Counted from the first letter of the stretch, positions 47,438 through 56,558 are shown. The stretch is DNA of 64,000 nt from Desulfurella acetivorans A63 (GCA_000517565.1 CP007051.1:124001-188000); one strand, 5' to 3'. Program-made: numbers and translations. The notes: a model not told the origin generated them from the sequence alone.

Positions 47438-47833
47438 ATGATGAATATTTACGCAGTTTTAGCTGATGCTGTTGTTATAATACATTTTTTATATGCATTA
47501 ACTATTATTGTTGGACTCATTCTAATATATATTGGCAAATATATAAAATGGCATTTTGTAAAAAATGCAACATTCAGGATTATCCATTTAGTTATGATAA
47601 TGATTGTAGCATTTGAGTCTGTTTTTCATATAGAATGTCCTTTGACATACATAGAGTATAAATTGCTAAGTTTGGCTAAAATGCATTATCAAAATACACC
47701 TTTTATAGCTGGTTTTATTAACAAAATACTATTTTGGAATTTGCCAAATGAGTTTTTTGATATGCTCTATATTGCGCTTGCCATATTCATATTACTCAGT
47801 TTTTTTATTGTGCCCATAGATTTCAAAAAATAA
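47438..47833 (+). CDS. DUF2784 membrane protein
   Basis: 131 aa with four membrane helices. The pattern LADAVVIIHFLYALTIIVGL near the start and HIECPLTYIEYKLLS in the middle matches DUF2784, a family of unknown function. No ribosome-binding site is visible; two ATG codons lie in tandem (47438, 47441), and a TATAAT overlaps the first. It sits alone between flagellin and the NifX-like gene. Confidence 0.8.
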   Translation: MMNIYAVLADAVVIIHFLYALTIIVGLILIYIGKYIKWHFVKNATFRIIHLVMIMIVAFESVFHIECPLTYIEYKLLSLAKMHYQNTPFIAGFINKILFWNLPNEFFDMLYIALAIFILLSFFIVPIDFKK

Positions 47834-47862
47834 TTGACAACGGTCATATGTTCATTTATAAT
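47834..47862 (+). promoter_or_regulatory. Strong promoter of the NifX-like/MinD operon
   Basis: TTGACA (47834-47839) and TATAAT (47857-47862) with a 17-bp spacer: consensus at both hexamers. The spacer carries GGTCATATGTTCAT, and TGAC-AACG-GTCA spans the -35; a regulator may bind there. Confidence 0.8.
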
Positions 47863-47883
47863 ACTTTTTAAGGAGGGTTAAAT

Positions 47884-48210
47884 ATGAAAATACTGCTTGC
47901 GACAAAAGGTCAAACATTAGATAGCGCAATAGATGAGAGGTTTGCAAGAGCCAGCTATTTTTTGATTTACGATGACAAAACAGGTCAATTAGATGTAATA
48001 AACAATAATCAAGAGCTTTCGCACGGCGCAGGTCCCCAAGCGGTTCAGATCGCCATAGATAATGGTGCAAGTGCAATAATTTCTGCAATGCCCGGTCAAA
48101 ATGCCCTGCAAGCTATTAGGGCAGCAAATATTAAAATTTACGAGGCAGTTGGTTTAAGCGCAAAGCAGGCTATAGAAAAGTTAAAGTCAAATGAATTAAA
48201 AGAGTTATGA
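47884..48210 (+). CDS. NifX/NifB-like (dinitrogenase Fe-Mo cofactor family) protein
   Basis: 108 aa: KILLATKGQTLDSAIDERFARA, then SHGAGPQAVQIAIDNGASAII and GQNALQAIRAANIKIYEAVG, the NifX/NafY/VnfY fold that can carry metal-sulfur clusters. Small stand-alone members like this usually lie next to MinD-type ATPases with ferredoxin domains and are not tied to nitrogen fixation. AAGGAGGG precedes the ATG. The stop overlaps the next start. Confidence 0.9.
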   Translation: MKILLATKGQTLDSAIDERFARASYFLIYDDKTGQLDVINNNQELSHGAGPQAVQIAIDNGASAIISAMPGQNALQAIRAANIKIYEAVGLSAKQAIEKLKSNELKEL

Positions 48211-49052
48211 TAATAGCAATATTGTCAGGCAAAGGGGGCACGGGCAAAACCACCGTTTCAACAAACCTTGCTTATGTTTTAGACAAAAAAGGCCATAGCG
48301 TAAAACTCATAGATTTAGACGCAGAAGAGCCAAATGCGCATCTTTTTTTTGATATTGACTATAGTGAACATATAGATGTAGATGTAAAAATACCAAAAGT
48401 TGATAATGCAAAGTGCACTCACTGTGGTGATTGCGCAAAAGCGTGTCAGTTTAGCGCTATTGTTGTATCAAGCAAATCAGTGCTTGTGTTTGCACATTTG
48501 TGCCATGCGTGCGGTGCATGTTTACTTGCATGCAAGTATAATGCTTTGGAAGAAATACCAAAAAATATAGGAAAAATTTCTTTGGGTAGTGCAAATGGCA
48601 TTGATTTTGTAAAAAGCCAGATGAATATAGGAGAGCCATCTGCTGTTAGAATTATAAGACAGGCAAAAAAATATACAAATAAAGATAAAATCAACATTTT
48701 AGATTGTCCGCCAGGTGTATCTTGTCCTACAGTTGAATCAATACAGATGGCAGATTTTTGTGTACTTGTAACAGAACCTACACCATTTGGTTTGCATGAT
48801 TTAAAGCTTGCAGTGGATCTTACAAGACAATTTGGTTTAAAAATAGGTATTGTAATAAACAGATACGATAATAAATTTATTGAACTTGAGTCATATTTGG
48901 AAGAAAACAACATACCAATGCTGCTAAAGATACCCTACGATATAAAAATTGCTCAAAGTTACTCAAAAGGTAAGTTGTTTTCAAAAGAAATTCCTCAATA
49001 CGAGAATATGTTTGTTGAATTATACAATAAAATTTTGGAGATAGTGCAGTGA
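48207..49052 (+). CDS. MinD-superfamily ATPase with inserted ferredoxin domain (1)
   Basis: 281 aa. Deviant Walker A SGKGGTGKTTVSTNLA at the start, then two [4Fe-4S] motifs inserted after about 65 residues (CTHCGDCAKACQF and CHACGACLLACKY), then the rest of the ATPase fold (ILDCPPGVSCPTVES, VTEPTPFGLHDLKLAV). This family (Mrp/NubA-related) is thought to act in metal-cluster transfer; the exact target is unknown. It overlaps both neighbours by 4 nt and shares its fold with the next gene, evidently an old duplication. Confidence 0.9.
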   Translation: MIIAILSGKGGTGKTTVSTNLAYVLDKKGHSVKLIDLDAEEPNAHLFFDIDYSEHIDVDVKIPKVDNAKCTHCGDCAKACQFSAIVVSSKSVLVFAHLCHACGACLLACKYNALEEIPKNIGKISLGSANGIDFVKSQMNIGEPSAVRIIRQAKKYTNKDKINILDCPPGVSCPTVESIQMADFCVLVTEPTPFGLHDLKLAVDLTRQFGLKIGIVINRYDNKFIELESYLEENNIPMLLKIPYDIKIAQSYSKGKLFSKEIPQYENMFVELYNKILEIVQ

Positions 49053-49936
49053 TTGTAAAACAGCTTGCTATTGTAAGCGGAAAAGGTGGCACAGGCAAGA
49101 CAACACTTAGTGCTTCTTTTGCACATCTGGCAAAAAATGCTTTGATGGTGGATTGTGATGTAGATGCACCAAATCTACATATTATACTAAAGCCTGAAGT
49201 TAATAAAACATTTGAGTATTTTGGTTCTAAAAAGGCATTTATTGATTTTGATAAATGTATAAATTGTGGTATCTGCGCCTCAGTTTGTCGATTTGAAGCA
49301 ATAGATTTTGAGCAAAATCAATACAGGGTTAAAGAATATGCTTGCGAGGGCTGCAATGCATGCGTGATTGCCTGTCCAGTTAATGCTATAAGTTTGAAAA
49401 AAACTTTAAATGGCAAGTATTTTGAGTCTACCTGCGAGACAGGTTATATGGCACATGCGCTGTTGAACCCAGGTGAAGAAACCTCAGGTGGTTTAATATC
49501 TGAAGTAAGAAAGCTATCTTTAGAAATTGCCTACTCAAAAAAGATAGAATTAATTATTATTGATGGAGCTCCAGGTATTGGCTGTCCTGCTACATCATCA
49601 ATTGTGGGTGCAAAATCTGTAATAGTTGTAAGTGAGCCTACAAAAAGTGGTCTTCATGATCTGGTGCGCATTGTGGAAACAATAAAGCATTTTAAAATAC
49701 CACATGGAATTGTGATTAACAAGTTTGACATAAACGATGAGCAAACAAAAGAGATTGAAAAATACGCTCAAGAAGAAAATTTAGAAATAATTGGCAAAAT
49801 TCCTTTTGATAAAACTATTGTAGAAGCTACAAGAAAAGCAAAGCCAATTATTGAATATGATTGCAAAAGCGCATTTGCTGTAAAAGACATATTTGAAAAA
49901 ACAATCCAAAAGCTAAATTTATCGCCCCAAAGCTAA
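49049..49936 (+). CDS. MinD-superfamily ATPase with inserted ferredoxin domain (2)
   Basis: 295 aa paralogue of the preceding gene: SGKGGTGKTTLSASFA, CINCGICASVCRF and CEGCNACVIACPV, IDGAPGIGCPATSSIVGA and VSEPTKSGLHDLVRIVE. GTG start with GGAG about 9 nt upstream; overlaps the first copy by 4 nt. The two probably form a heterodimer, since they are always adjacent in such loci (recollection, not checked). A hairpin overlapping the stop ends the operon. Confidence 0.9.
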   Translation: MIVKQLAIVSGKGGTGKTTLSASFAHLAKNALMVDCDVDAPNLHIILKPEVNKTFEYFGSKKAFIDFDKCINCGICASVCRFEAIDFEQNQYRVKEYACEGCNACVIACPVNAISLKKTLNGKYFESTCETGYMAHALLNPGEETSGGLISEVRKLSLEIAYSKKIELIIIDGAPGIGCPATSSIVGAKSVIVVSEPTKSGLHDLVRIVETIKHFKIPHGIVINKFDINDEQTKEIEKYAQEENLEIIGKIPFDKTIVEATRKAKPIIEYDCKSAFAVKDIFEKTIQKLNLSPQS

Positions 49937-49953
49937 AAGCCTTGAGGCGATTT
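49920..49953. terminator. Hairpin between the convergent MinD-like and peroxiredoxin genes
   Basis: ATCGCC (49921-49926) pairs with GGCGAT (49946-49951), with further imperfect pairing inside. It is flanked by T-rich sequence on both strands and could serve both genes. Confidence 0.5.
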
Positions 49954-49963
49954 GTATATATTG

Positions 49964-50575
49964 TTAGGAGAGGAGCTCTTCTACTGTTACGTAGTCGCCA
50001 ACGCGACCTGTCATTTTTTCTTCGTCTGTATTGACAGGCAAAGTTTTCTTACCAGGTCTCCAGTTGGCTGGGCAAACTTCGCCTGTCTTATATGAATGCT
50101 GATGGGCTTGGATTTGTCTTATGAACTCATTTACGTTTCTACCTACAGGTGGTGCTTGAACTTCTTCTGCTACTATTACACCATCTGGATTTATTAAAAA
50201 TCTGCCACGTAAAGCAATACCGGCACCTTCTATCATGACATTAAATTTTCTTGAAACCTCACCGGTTGGATCTGCGCCAATAGTTAATTTCAAGCCTTTT
50301 AGTAGTGGCTCTGTTTCTACAAAGCGTTTGTGTGAAAATTTTGTATCTGTTGAAATTGCAAGTATCTCGCAGCCAAGCTCGTTATGTAATACATCATATT
50401 TTGCATTCATTGCAGCAAGCTCAGTTGGGCAAACAAATGTAAAATCTGCTGGGTAGAAGCAAACAATTGTCCACTTACCTGCGTAATCTGCGCTTGAAAC
50501 CTTTTTGTAATGGCCACTTTGTGCATCGTATGCATCCATTTTAAACTCTGGTATTTTTTGAAGAACTAAACTCAT
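49964..50575 (-). CDS. Peroxiredoxin (AhpC/2-Cys type)
   Basis: 203 aa from the ATG at 50575 with GGAGGTGT upstream. The peroxidatic cysteine is in DFTFVCPTE, the resolving cysteine in GEVCPANWRPG, and the family Arg in GRFLINPDG. It reduces peroxides in the cytoplasm, using thioredoxin or a similar donor since no AhpF is nearby. It is divergent from a PerR-like regulator, which suggests peroxide-responsive control. Confidence 0.94.
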   Translation of the reverse strand: MSLVLQKIPEFKMDAYDAQSGHYKKVSSADYAGKWTIVCFYPADFTFVCPTELAAMNAKYDVLHNELGCEILAISTDTKFSHKRFVETEPLLKGLKLTIGADPTGEVSRKFNVMIEGAGIALRGRFLINPDGVIVAEEVQAPPVGRNVNEFIRQIQAHQHSYKTGEVCPANWRPGKKTLPVNTDEEKMTGRVGDYVTVEELLS

Positions 50576-50602
50576 CGTACACCTCCAAATCAATTTTAAT
50601 AA

Positions 50603-50630
50603 ATATTATCAAAAAATAAAAATTTGTCAA
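50603..50630 (-). promoter_or_regulatory. Promoter of the peroxiredoxin gene
   Basis: Minus-strand TTGACA (50625-50630) and TAATAT (50603-50608), 16-bp spacer, about 28 bp before the start codon. Confidence 0.7.
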
Positions 50631-50646
50631 GGAAAAAAATTATTAT

Positions 50647-50674
50647 TTGCAATTTTTTAAAAAAGTATTATATT
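50647..50674 (+). promoter_or_regulatory. Promoter of the PerR-like gene, suggesting a leaderless message
   Basis: TTGCAA (50647-50652) and TATATT (50669-50674), 16-bp spacer. The -10 ends 7 bp before the ATG at 50682, and no Shine-Dalgarno is present. Confidence 0.5.
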
Positions 50675-50681
50675 TGCTTTT

Positions 50682-51107
50682 ATGGAAGTAATTGATTATG
50701 CGTATTTAGAAAGTATACTAAACAAAAAAAATTTAAAAGTAACGCCACAAAGATTGCATATATTATCTCTTATCAAACAGTTTGGTCACATGGATATAGA
50801 TGAATTGTATTTACAGATTAAAAAAAACTACCCCTACATGTCACTTGCAACAATTTACAAAAATATTTCGGTAATGGTAGAAAATGGCATATTAAATGAG
50901 ATAAAAATTGCTCAGCAAAAAACAAAATATGAGTTATTGGCCGACTTTCATGCACATTTTATCTGCACAAACTGTAAAAAAATAGAAGATCTAGATATAG
51001 ATATAAGTTGTATTCTAAAAGGTTTTGATCAAGCAAGCGTGCAAAGCGTCCAATTGCAGATTTATGGTATTTGCAACGCCTGCCAGAAAAAAAAGAATTT
51101 AATCTAA
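50682..51107 (+). CDS. Fur-family regulator, PerR-like
   Basis: 141 aa. Winged helix (about 14-80: LKVTPQRLHILSLIKQFGHM, SLATIYKNISVMVENG), then the metal domain: FHAHFICTNCKKIEDLD with the first CxxC and the regulatory HxH, and C-terminal CNACQKK with the second CxxC for structural zinc. An Asp after the first CxxC (IEDL) and the divergent peroxiredoxin favour PerR over Fur. It probably represses the peroxiredoxin gene until peroxide oxidises its metal site. The C-terminus overlaps the convergent scaffold gene by 9 nt. Confidence 0.88.
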   Translation: MEVIDYAYLESILNKKNLKVTPQRLHILSLIKQFGHMDIDELYLQIKKNYPYMSLATIYKNISVMVENGILNEIKIAQQKTKYELLADFHAHFICTNCKKIEDLDIDISCILKGFDQASVQSVQLQIYGICNACQKKKNLI

Positions 51108-51737
51108 AAAAACTACATCAATGGATTTTACATCCCATCTGTACTCAAATTTCTCGACAATTTCTTCTTTTATTGCATTTGCAAATTGATTTGTATCTTT
51201 AAGATTTAAATATATCGTAAGCTTGCCATCTACAAAATCTATTTTTGAAAGTAGTTTTGATCCTACCAAGTCTCTGCCTGTATTTGGGTCTATTACGCCC
51301 CTTAGGCGTTCTTTTATCAATGCTTCATCAGTTGGCTTATCTTTGGGTACAAGGCCGTTTTTTTCTTCATAGTTTTCAATTGCTCGCTTAAGAGACTGTA
51401 TGGCTAAAATAGAACAGTGTACTTTAACAGCTGGCAAACCTCCAAGTTCATCTACTACTTGAGAATATTTTAAGTTTTTTGCTTCTTCAATTGTTTTGCC
51501 TTTCGCAATTTCAGTAATAATAGATGCTGTTGCAATGTTTGAAGCGCATCCGAAAGATTTAAATTTTATATCTTCAATAACATGCGTATCTTTATTTACT
51601 TTTAATTGTAACTGAACCATATCACCGCAAGCGGGAGAACCTTCTGTTGCTTGAGCATCAGGGTTTTCGATTTCACCTAAGTTTTTTGGATTTAAAAATA
51701 AATCCATAACTTTTTTTGAGTATGGTATACTTGGCAT
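51099..51737 (-). CDS. IscU scaffold fused to a MIP18-like (DUF59) domain
   Basis: 212 aa. Residues 1-120 are IscU: SPACGD (Cys37), KSFGCASNIATAS (Cys64) and VKVHCSILA (Cys108), with Asp39, so all cluster ligands are kept. Residues 130-212 (RGVIDPNTGRDLVGSKLLSK, GKLTIYLNL) resemble the MIP18/SufT-type Fe-S assembly domain. The fusion joins cluster building to a transfer-type domain. It follows the NifS-like gene directly (stop and start adjacent) and is the third gene of the operon. Confidence 0.87.
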   Translation of the reverse strand: MPSIPYSKKVMDLFLNPKNLGEIENPDAQATEGSPACGDMVQLQLKVNKDTHVIEDIKFKSFGCASNIATASIITEIAKGKTIEEAKNLKYSQVVDELGGLPAVKVHCSILAIQSLKRAIENYEEKNGLVPKDKPTDEALIKERLRGVIDPNTGRDLVGSKLLSKIDFVDGKLTIYLNLKDTNQFANAIKEEIVEKFEYRWDVKSIDVVFLD

Positions 51738-52886
51738 TTAATCCTCCTTGTATAGTGGGCTTAAATTTCTTAAAAAAGCTACATCTTCTTTTAAATACTC
51801 TATTGTCTGGTCTATTTCTTTTAATGTGTTAAATTTACCAAACGAAAATCTAATAGAACCATGAGCCAACTCGTGCGTCAAACCGCATGCAAGAAGCACA
51901 TGTGAGGCTTCAAGTGATTTGGAAAAACAAGCACTACCCGTTATCACACTTACGCCCCTTAAGTTTAGCCTTAAAGTCAAAGATTCACCTTCAATAAACA
52001 AAAAAGTTACATTTACTATACCTGGATGAGACATTTTGGGACTATTTATTCTAATGTGCGGTATTTGGTTTATTTTTTCTAGAAAGTAATCTTTTAAGTT
52101 TTTAATATAGTCGTATATTTTTTTGTCAAATATCTCTATAGCTTTTTGCATGCCAACAATTGCAGGTATATTTTGAGTGCCAGCTCTTAAGTTATATTCC
52201 TGATAACCACCAGTAATAAGTGGTTCAAGCTCAATAGAGTTTTTTGCAATTAAAGCTGATGCTCCTTTTGGGCCATAGTATGTATCTGAACCTATAGTTA
52301 AAAGATCAATATTGTATTTTGATAGATCAATATCAAAAAAAGGAAAAGAAAAAGTTGCATCACAGTGATACGCACAATTTTTCTGCTTACAAATTTCACC
52401 AATGCTGATTATATCCTGAAGTGTACCTATTTCTTGATTTACATGTTGAATGCTGACTAAGATTGTATTATCATCAATTAGATTATTTAATTCATTAAGA
52501 TTAACCAATCCTTCGTTGTTGACGCCTATATACCTTATCTCAAAGCCTTTTTTTTGCAAAAACCTACATGTATTTATGATTGATAAATCTTCAATTTTGC
52601 TAATTACGATATTGCCCTTTTTTTTACTAAAAGCTATTCCTTTTAGTGCTAGATTATTTGATTCTGTAGGATTGGATGTAAAAATACACCTATAATCTTT
52701 AGCGTTTAGTTTATCCAATATAAATGCTCTTGCACTCTCAAGTGCTTCTTGGGCAATCAAACCATCTTCATGACTAAATATTGATGATGCTATGGCATAG
52801 TTTTGTGTAAAAAAAGGTATCATTGCTTTTAAGACTTCATCATCTACTTTAGTTGTTGCTGCATTATCAAAGTAAATTCTGTTCAT
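51738..52886 (-). CDS. NifS/IscS homologue lacking the PLP-binding lysine
   Basis: 382 aa, collinear with cysteine desulfurases (YFDNAATTKVD, TESNNLALKG, HVNQEIGTLQDI, GSACFSKSLEASHVL, GSIRFSFGKFNT). The SGHKxYGPKG motif is here GSDTYYGPKG: Thr202 replaces the Schiff-base Lys and Asp201 the His. The PLP-stacking His is Asp100 (KIEDLS for xxEHxA), and the Gln of DATQS is Phe179. The persulfide-type Cys320 remains, as does Arg234. Ordinary desulfurase chemistry looks impossible; a sulfur-carrier or binding role is inferred. The frame is intact and starts 4 nt inside the preceding gene. Confidence 0.88.
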   Translation of the reverse strand: MNRIYFDNAATTKVDDEVLKAMIPFFTQNYAIASSIFSHEDGLIAQEALESARAFILDKLNAKDYRCIFTSNPTESNNLALKGIAFSKKKGNIVISKIEDLSIINTCRFLQKKGFEIRYIGVNNEGLVNLNELNNLIDDNTILVSIQHVNQEIGTLQDIISIGEICKQKNCAYHCDATFSFPFFDIDLSKYNIDLLTIGSDTYYGPKGASALIAKNSIELEPLITGGYQEYNLRAGTQNIPAIVGMQKAIEIFDKKIYDYIKNLKDYFLEKINQIPHIRINSPKMSHPGIVNVTFLFIEGESLTLRLNLRGVSVITGSACFSKSLEASHVLLACGLTHELAHGSIRFSFGKFNTLKEIDQTIEYLKEDVAFLRNLSPLYKED

Positions 52887-53239
52887 TTTTCCCCCTTGCT
52901 ATTAATTAGAGCTTCTTTAAAAGCTTCAATTGCACTATTTGCGCACTCAAGGCGTTCTTTTGGAATACCTACTAAATTAGAATTTAAAAAGTTTTCATCT
53001 ATGCTTAAGGCATTTTCTATTGTCTTATTTTTAAATGTTTTGGCTAGAAAACTTGCAACTGCAATAGCAACAGGACAGGCTTTTACTTTATAATCGATAG
53101 CTACAATTATACCTTGTTTAGTTTTAACATAAAATATGATCTTTGCGTTGAATTCAATATTTTCTCTAACGCCTATGCCATCTGGATCAAGTACAGTATC
53201 TTTAATAGGGTAAAAAAAATGGCTTTCAAAGCTTTCCAT
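52883..53239 (-). CDS. Diverged IscU/NifU-like protein
   Basis: 118 aa that follows the IscU pattern: an N-terminal strand region, then DYKVKACPVAIAVASFLAKT (Cys55) with KTIENAL, and ERLECANSAIEAFKEAL (Cys99), aligning with the second and third IscU cysteines. The first Cys and the CGD motif are absent, so a normal [2Fe-2S] site cannot form in one subunit. It is first in the three-gene operon, behind its own promoter, with GGAGG before the ATG. Assignment is by pattern and context. Confidence 0.72.
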   Translation of the reverse strand: MESFESHFFYPIKDTVLDPDGIGVRENIEFNAKIIFYVKTKQGIIVAIDYKVKACPVAIAVASFLAKTFKNKTIENALSIDENFLNSNLVGIPKERLECANSAIEAFKEALINSKGEK

Positions 53240-53257
53240 ACAACCTCCTATTTAGAT

Positions 53258-53285
53258 ACTATAATACTAACTTTTAAAAAGTCAA
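53258..53285 (-). promoter_or_regulatory. Promoter of the IscU-like/NifS-like/IscU-MIP18 operon
   Basis: Minus-strand TTGACT (53280-53285) and TATAGT (53258-53263), 16-bp spacer. A second TTGACA lies about 22 bp further upstream. Confidence 0.65.
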
Positions 53286-53314
53286 TATATCTTGATAAGT
53301 TTTGTCAAGTTAAG

Positions 53315-53344
53315 CTAAAGCGCCTACTTATTTAGGCGCTTTAG
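53315..53344 (-). terminator. Hairpin at the secG stop codon
   Basis: Perfect 12-bp stem (CTAAAGCGCCTA / TAGGCGCTTTAG) with a 6-nt loop. It contains the secG stop and ends the glycolytic operon. The T-run is weak. Confidence 0.55.
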
Positions 53345-53609
53345 TGGTATTTGTAAATATAGTTGATTGGGTTTGATTTTTGTAGACATAATACGAGATA
53401 GCAACAGAATTAATCATAAACAAAAAGGCTAAAACCCATGTGATTTTGGCAAAAAACGACATTGCGCCTGTTGCTCCAAAAAGTGTATCAGAAGCTCCAG
53501 CGCCAAAGGATACGCCCATATTTGCACCTTTTCCTTTTTGAAGCAAAATAAGAACAATTAATAAAATAGACATTATACCCTGCAGTATCATAAGGACAGT
53601 AAGCATCAA
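53328..53609 (-). CDS. secG: Preprotein translocase subunit SecG
   Basis: 93 aa with two membrane helices. The loop LLQKGKGANMGVSFGAGASD and the segment LFGATGAMSFFAKITWVLAF are diagnostic of SecG, the small stimulating subunit of SecYEG. Overlaps the tpiA stop by 4 nt; tpiA-secG adjacency is common in bacteria. Confidence 0.95.
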   Translation of the reverse strand: MMLTVLMILQGIMSILLIVLILLQKGKGANMGVSFGAGASDTLFGATGAMSFFAKITWVLAFLFMINSVAISYYVYKNQTQSTIFTNTTKAPK

Positions 53610-54322
53610 CTAACTCCTTTTTCTTTTTCAAAATTCAAAGCAATTTCATAAAATTTTTGCGCATCTAAACTTGCACCGCCTACCAAAAAACCATCAACAT
53701 TTTGTATTTTTGAAAGCTCTCCTGCATTTTGAGCATTTACGCTACCACCATAGAGTACTTTTGTGTCTATAAATTTCTTTATAAACTCATGTACCTCAAA
53801 AATTTGCTCAGAATTTGCAACTTTCCCGCTTCCTATTGCCCATATAGGCTCATATGCGATTATAACAGTTTCTTTTATATCTAGCAAATCTTTGGCAAGC
53901 TGATTTTCTATGATTGTAAATGTTTCGTTGTTTTGTCTTTGAGATAAGCTTTCACCCACACATAAAATTGGAGTTATGTTGTGTTTAATAGCGCTTTTTA
54001 TTTTTTTATTAATCATATTGTCATCTTCACCAAACAATTGTCTGCGCTCACTGTGTCCAACAATAACAATCTGACAGCCTACAGATTTTAGCATCATTGC
54101 TGAAACTTCACCAGTATAGGCACCTTCGTCTTCAAAGTATAAATTTTGTGCCCCAAGCTTTATGTTTGAATTTTTAAAACACTCAGATAGGTCTTTTAGG
54201 TAGACAAAGGGTGCACAAACGGCAATTTCTGCTTTGGCATCTGATAATTTTGATTTTATGGCGCAGCCTACCTCTAAAGCCTTTTTGTAGTCAAAATGCA
54301 TTTTCCAGTTAGCTACTATCAT
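53606..54322 (-). CDS. tpiA: Triosephosphate isomerase
   Basis: 238 aa, slightly short for the family (about 250). It starts MIVANWKMH with the active-site Asn and Lys. The catalytic His is in VIVGHSERR and the catalytic Glu in IAYEPIWAIG; the phosphate loop is YGGSVNAQN. It interconverts dihydroxyacetone phosphate and glyceraldehyde 3-phosphate. It begins directly after the pgk stop in the operon gap-pgk-tpiA-secG. Confidence 0.97.
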   Translation of the reverse strand: MIVANWKMHFDYKKALEVGCAIKSKLSDAKAEIAVCAPFVYLKDLSECFKNSNIKLGAQNLYFEDEGAYTGEVSAMMLKSVGCQIVIVGHSERRQLFGEDDNMINKKIKSAIKHNITPILCVGESLSQRQNNETFTIIENQLAKDLLDIKETVIIAYEPIWAIGSGKVANSEQIFEVHEFIKKFIDTKVLYGGSVNAQNAGELSKIQNVDGFLVGGASLDAQKFYEIALNFEKEKGVS

Positions 54323-55501
54323 TTAGGCCTCCAGTGCTTCGATACCTGGCAACTTTTTGCCTTCAAGTAGCTCCAAGCTTGCACCACCTCCTGTGGATAT
54401 ATATGTAATATTGTCTGTTTCGTGTGCACGAGCTATGGCATCTGCTGTATCACCTCCTCCTGCTACACTTAATGCATAGCTTGAGCCTACGATGCGCGCC
54501 ATTTCTCTTGTGCCACGAGAAAACCTGTCGATTTCATATACACCCATGGGACCATTCCATACAATAGATCCGCAATCGTGCATTACTTCTTCAAACATCT
54601 TGCATGAAGCAGGACCTATATCAAGCCCCATATAGCCATCTGGTATTTCCTGGTAGGGTACAATTTTTGTTACAGCTTTTTCGTCCATTTTTTCTGAGAC
54701 TACAAAATCTACAGGAAAGTACATTTTAATTTTTTTATCCTGAGCTTTTTGGTATATATCCTTTGCAGTTTCTAAATAGTCATTTTCTACCAGAGAATTC
54801 CCAACCGGTAAGCCTAATGCTTTATAAAAAGTAAACACCATAGCCCCGCCAATTATAATTTTGTCTACCTTATCAATAAGATTATATACAGCTGATATTT
54901 TTGAAGATACCTTAGCTCCGCCAAGCACAGCAATTAAAGGCCTTACTGGGTTATCCAAAATACGACTGAAGTATGTAATCTCTTTTTTAAGCAAAAAGCC
55001 TGCAGCTTTAATCTCACAAATTTTTGGAAGTGTGTATACAGATGTATGTTTTCTGTGACTTACGCCAAACGCATCATTGATGTACACATCAAATAACTCT
55101 TTTAGTTTTTTTGCAAATTCTATGTCATCTTTTTCTTCGCCTGGCTGAAATCGCAAATTTTCAAGCAACAAACAATCCCCATAATCCATAGAATCTATAG
55201 CTTTTTTGACTTCATCACCAATGCAAGAATCTATAAATTTTACTTCTTTATTCAATAGTCTAGAAAGCCTCTTTGCTACATTTGCAAGAGAGTATTTTGG
55301 GTCTTTTTTGCCTTTTGGTCTTCCCATATGAGAAGCCAATATTACTTTTGCTTTTGCATCCATGCAGTAATTTATGGTAGGCAGTGTTTCTCTTATGCGC
55401 TTATCGTCCATTATGTTTCCTTCATCATCGATTGGCACATTAAAGTCGCACCTGACAAAAACCCTTTTATTTGTAAGGTTAAGCTCATTTATAAAAATCA
55501 T
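54323..55501 (-). CDS. pgk: Phosphoglycerate kinase
   Basis: 392 aa. Motifs: VRCDFNVPID, ASHMGRPKGKKDPK, LLENLRFQPGEE, IGGAMVFTF, and the C-terminal GGGDTADAIA with STGGGASLELLEG. It interconverts 1,3-bisphosphoglycerate and 3-phosphoglycerate with ADP/ATP. It lies 11 nt after gap; with ApgM and pyruvate carboxylase elsewhere in the window it fits a gluconeogenic direction. Confidence 0.97.
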   Translation of the reverse strand: MIFINELNLTNKRVFVRCDFNVPIDDEGNIMDDKRIRETLPTINYCMDAKAKVILASHMGRPKGKKDPKYSLANVAKRLSRLLNKEVKFIDSCIGDEVKKAIDSMDYGDCLLLENLRFQPGEEKDDIEFAKKLKELFDVYINDAFGVSHRKHTSVYTLPKICEIKAAGFLLKKEITYFSRILDNPVRPLIAVLGGAKVSSKISAVYNLIDKVDKIIIGGAMVFTFYKALGLPVGNSLVENDYLETAKDIYQKAQDKKIKMYFPVDFVVSEKMDEKAVTKIVPYQEIPDGYMGLDIGPASCKMFEEVMHDCGSIVWNGPMGVYEIDRFSRGTREMARIVGSSYALSVAGGGDTADAIARAHETDNITYISTGGGASLELLEGKKLPGIEALEA

Positions 55502-55512
55502 AATTTACCCCT

Positions 55513-56558
<1,046 letters not shown>

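Noticed and set aside
47434-47439. TATAAT as promoter of the DUF2784 gene
   Set aside because: It overlaps the first ATG, so transcription would begin inside the gene, leaving no in-frame start.
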